Below, piece by piece: positions 61,231-64,000 of a stretch of 64,000 bases of DNA; position 1 is the stretch's first letter; the number at the start of each line of letters is the position of its first letter. The notes under the pieces were generated by a model. That model did not search any database. It worked only from the letters and a program-made list of their open reading frames with translations, and was not told the origin of the DNA. This DNA is from Phycomyces blakesleeanus NRRL 1555(-). Taxonomy: Eukaryota > Mucoromycota > Mucoromycetes > Mucorales > Phycomycetaceae. The translations under genes and the position numbers were made by a program. Location: positions 744,001 to 808,000 of the forward strand of contig NW_017265138.1 in assembly GCF_001638985.1 (NCBI RefSeq), written 5' to 3'.

Positions 61231-62295
61231 TTACCAACCACCTTTCTTCTTCTTCTTGTTTTTCTTCTTCTTGTCACGACCCCCCGAAGTCTTACAAGCA
61301 GTGACTGGAACGATGTCTTTGTTAGCTGTCATCTCGTTACTATCTTCTGGTTCCAAAGGCTCGGTTGAAAGCTCAGCCGATAAGACACACTCAACCTCAG
61401 CAGTCTGGGATTCAGAAAAATGTCTAGAGCTGGTGTTTGTTTGGAGGGTGTTCAATACAGGCTCTGTAATTAGACCTTCGGTAGACTTCGAAAGTGATTC
61501 AGTATCGGTCTGAAGGATAAGCGACAATGTCTCGAGTTCATTTGAACAATCGACCGATTTCTTGGGAATTGTGCTGGTACAACATTCAATGGATTCGGAA
61601 GGAGTCTGAGGATCGGTTTTGGCAAAGTTAGAAGACAATAATGCTGATTCTGGTTCATTATCTGGAAGCTTAGCGGCTTCTGAAGACTCTTTAGATGCTT
61701 GAGTAAACTTGGCAGATAGTGAGTCAAGTTCATTAAGAATATCAATCAAGCTTTCGGACACAGTATTTGAAGGTTCGGTAAGGTCAGCAGGTGTTTCTGT
61801 GACTTGATTAGATAAACAAGCTACATTGGCTGAAGGAACATATAGCTCTTTTGGGTTGGTTCCTGAACTCTGTCTAATTTCTAAAGCACTTTTTGGTTCT
61901 AGTTCTGGTGTAGATGGTGTGACAAGAGGGTCTGAATATACGACAGAAACGGTAGTAGGCAAGGAGTAATACATTTGTTTCTTGATCCAAAAGATACAAG
62001 AAAAGATATTTCTGCCTAGCGTGATGAAAAGGAGCAAGAATATGGTGCAATAAATAAAGGACATTATAGCGAGCACCAGAGAAGATTCATGAGAGATTGG
62101 GTCATTAGATGGATCAAAGTGCAATGCGGTAGGTGAGTTGTTGTGCCCGACAAGATGAACGAACCAGTAGGTTAGACTGGATAGAATATATTGGGGATTG
62201 ACCGTCAATGATTCAGGAAGACCTTCTTTGATAAATAGAAAACTAGGCCGTGTAGTCCATGGTACAGCATAGTGTACAGTAGATAACAAACACAT
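61231..62295 (-). CDS. Unrecognised single-pass membrane protein with Ser/Thr-Glu-rich middle and lysine-rich tail
   Basis: An intronless frame of 354 residues, starting MCLLSTVHYAVPWTTRPSFL. The N-terminal 70 residues are moderately hydrophobic. One clear helix (SLVLAIMSFIYCTIFLLLFI) is followed by a positive cluster (WIKK), so the N-terminus probably faces the lumen or outside. The long middle (about residues 110-330) is low in complexity, rich in S, T, E, P and L, and looks disordered. The C-terminus is GGRDKKKKNKKKKKGGW, a very basic patch. It has no domain I recognise. It could be an ER or plasma-membrane protein with an acidic-then-basic cytosolic tail. Upstream exons or a different start cannot be excluded. 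Confidence 0.6.
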   Translation of the reverse strand: MCLLSTVHYAVPWTTRPSFLFIKEGLPESLTVNPQYILSSLTYWFVHLVGHNNSPTALHFDPSNDPISHESSLVLAIMSFIYCTIFLLLFITLGRNIFSCIFWIKKQMYYSLPTTVSVVYSDPLVTPSTPELEPKSALEIRQSSGTNPKELYVPSANVACLSNQVTETPADLTEPSNTVSESLIDILNELDSLSAKFTQASKESSEAAKLPDNEPESALLSSNFAKTDPQTPSESIECCTSTIPKKSVDCSNELETLSLILQTDTESLSKSTEGLITEPVLNTLQTNTSSRHFSESQTAEVECVLSAELSTEPLEPEDSNEMTANKDIVPVTACKTSGGRDKKKKNKKKKKGGW

Positions 62296-63513
62296 GTGAA
62301 ATGTATGTGTGTGTAATGGTGTTACTATTGGTAGCTTTTATACTGTTGAGAAACTTTTATGAATGAGCTATTCGGGTAGTCATTATTATTCAAGTTTACT
62401 ATGTGCGTATTTATTCTATTTTGACTTCAATACCAAAGTAGGTATATGTTTACAGTCCATCTATGTATTATATTAGTAGACAGACAATGAGAGGGGTGGG
62501 AGTAAGAGTAGTAATGATAATGGATGTTCTTTTATGAGAAGGAGGGGGAGGTAGGGTGGGTGGGTGGGTGAAGTAATAGACCTTAAATTGCTACAATGGA
62601 TATATTTATTATAAGCATTATTTATGGTAAATTAAGGAGACAATGGTATTCAAGACGTTAATTATTAAACTTTCATTTAGTTATTTAGGGTAAGTCTTTG
62701 GGAAAAAAATTGGGGTCAAAGTTTCCTAAATTGATTTCATTTAAAAATAATACTAGTAATGAGACCACAAGATCAATATCCAAACTTCTGGTCAAATTTA
62801 ACAATAAATTACATTAACATTCTTATTAAATAATTTTAGTCCAGGGCAACTGTGCGAGCAAAGTGTGCGAATTCTTTCCCAATATCAAATGTTCTCTCTC
62901 TTTCTCTCTCTCTCTGTTTTTTTTTAACCAAATATATATATATATGGATTTGGATTTCTGTAGGTAACCCAGAAAATGGGGTTAAAATATGAATATTTTG
63001 CTTATATAATCGTCTCAAATAATTGCTAATTGAAGCAAAACACAGATCGAAAGATATGTGTTGTAGCAAACGGTACAAAGTGTCCTGAGTACAGCTACTT
63101 TTATTTGTATAAAAAATAAGCATATTTTCTTAATTACTGATCCGATATTCAATAACCAACTTTAATTTATAATGTACTTGCAAGTGATTTGAATTAAAAG
63201 CAACTTCTTTACTTAAAAAATTATACGCCTTTTTTCTTTATGGCAATTTGAATAAATTATAGGATACCTATACAATTATTAATATGCAACTAAAAAAAAT
63301 GTATTAACTGTTAGAAACTGACAAGTCTTTAAATCAAATACTCTAGTGGGGTAATTGAGGGGTGTGATCATCTCCCTCATTCACCACATATGATTAAGTC
63401 CCACAGAAAAGAAAAATCAGAAGTTATTCTTGTATGTATAAGAGCAAGAAGAAGAAGAAAAAAGAACTCGTTTAAGCATGTTATACAATTTGATTTACTG
63501 CTGACCAGTTAAT

Positions 63514-63545
<32 letters not shown>

Positions 63546-64000
63546 TGATCAAGAGTTTTTATATCAAAAAAGAAAAAAGACCAAATATAAACGAACCACG
63601 TTCATTTATTATTGATCCCCTAACAGTACAGAACAATATTTGTGTGGGTTGACTACAAAAATGCACCATTCTAACTATAATTTCTCTCAATTCACTGCTA
63701 CCGTAATATAATAAAGAAAGAAAAAAATATACCTCTTCCGTTCATTCGATTGGTTTTTTCTATTCATTCATTTATGAAAACGTTTTTTGGTGTTAGTTAC
63801 AAGGTTGATTAAAACATACTTATAAAAATAAAGTGTATAATGAATCAAATTTTAAAGATCAAAAAAAAAAGATCAAAAAAAGTAAAAAAGATCTGTCAAG
63901 ATATATTATTGGGTGCGCTAAATGAAAAACAATGGAGTGTTGAAAAAATATATATGTATAAAAAAAAATTAAAAAAAAAAACGTGATGTGTAAAATCCAT
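62296..64000. other. AT-rich end of window, no supported gene
   Basis: Simple repeats include (GTGG)n near 62550, CT-rich near 62894-62916, TA tracts near 62933-62945 and 63518-63545, and poly-A runs. A minus frame at 62836-63123 (ending GKEFAHFARTVALD) has a coding-like tail that could be a last exon, but no partners were found. Confidence 0.55.

Overview
The window looks like nuclear DNA of an early-diverging filamentous fungus, most likely Mucoromycota and probably Mucorales. The evidence is a class I/II-type chitin synthase, split genes with short introns (about 40-150 nt, GTAAGT-like donors), very AT-rich intergenic DNA full of microsatellites, long homopolymers, and a decayed gene that resembles a family I recall as expanded in Mucorales. 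A Phycomyces-like genome would fit, but that is an inference. No tRNA, rRNA, CRISPR or bacterial-style operon was seen.

Layout. 1-1398 (-): 5' part of a DUS2-type tRNA dihydrouridine synthase, cut by the window edge. 2376-4330 (-): TMEM184/Ost-alpha-like membrane protein. 4331-7242: no convincing gene, with a possible transposon relic. 7243-9212 (+): YheT/EMB8-type alpha/beta hydrolase, convergent with MCM7 (9495-12196, -). 13887-16801 (+): chitin synthase, convergent with a NUFIP1-like zinc-finger protein (17319-19139, -). 20881-22167: divergent histone H3/H4 pair around a promoter with ACGCGT boxes. 22366-23695 (-): ALYREF/Yra1-like mRNA export adaptor. 27826-30879 (+): multi-exon membrane protein with an apparent Kelch ectodomain.

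The accessory core is 31296-35245. It holds a 3.18-kb palindrome, a 0.66-kb foldback element starting exactly where the palindrome ends, and a diverged third copy of the palindrome's outer edge. Then come a THP3/LENG8-type SAC3-GANP protein (35519-37393, +) and a decayed gene with frameshifts and an in-frame stop (37673-39759, -).

The right side is mostly housekeeping: UDP-glucose:glycoprotein glucosyltransferase with an HDEL tail (39894-46151, +), STE24 CAAX protease (48033-49822, -) divergent from an EIPR1-like WD40 protein (50054-51975, +), an intronless GT2 polysaccharide synthase (52396-53781, -), VTS1/Smaug with glutamine-rich tracts (55615-57722, -), and an unrecognised single-pass membrane protein with a lysine-rich tail (61231-62295, -).

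Functional themes: S-phase and chromatin (MCM7, H3, H4), RNA metabolism (DUS2, NUFIP1-like, ALYREF-like, THP3, VTS1), the secretory and endosomal system (UGGT, STE24, EIPR1) and cell-surface polysaccharide synthesis (chitin synthase, GT2). The genes are individually transcribed, with convergent and divergent neighbours. The least explained items are the palindrome/foldback cluster, the Kelch membrane protein and the orphan lysine-tailed protein. I worked out exon joins by eye; for MCM7, chitin synthase, the hydrolase, TMEM184-like, H4 and the Kelch gene the summed exon lengths are exact multiples of three.
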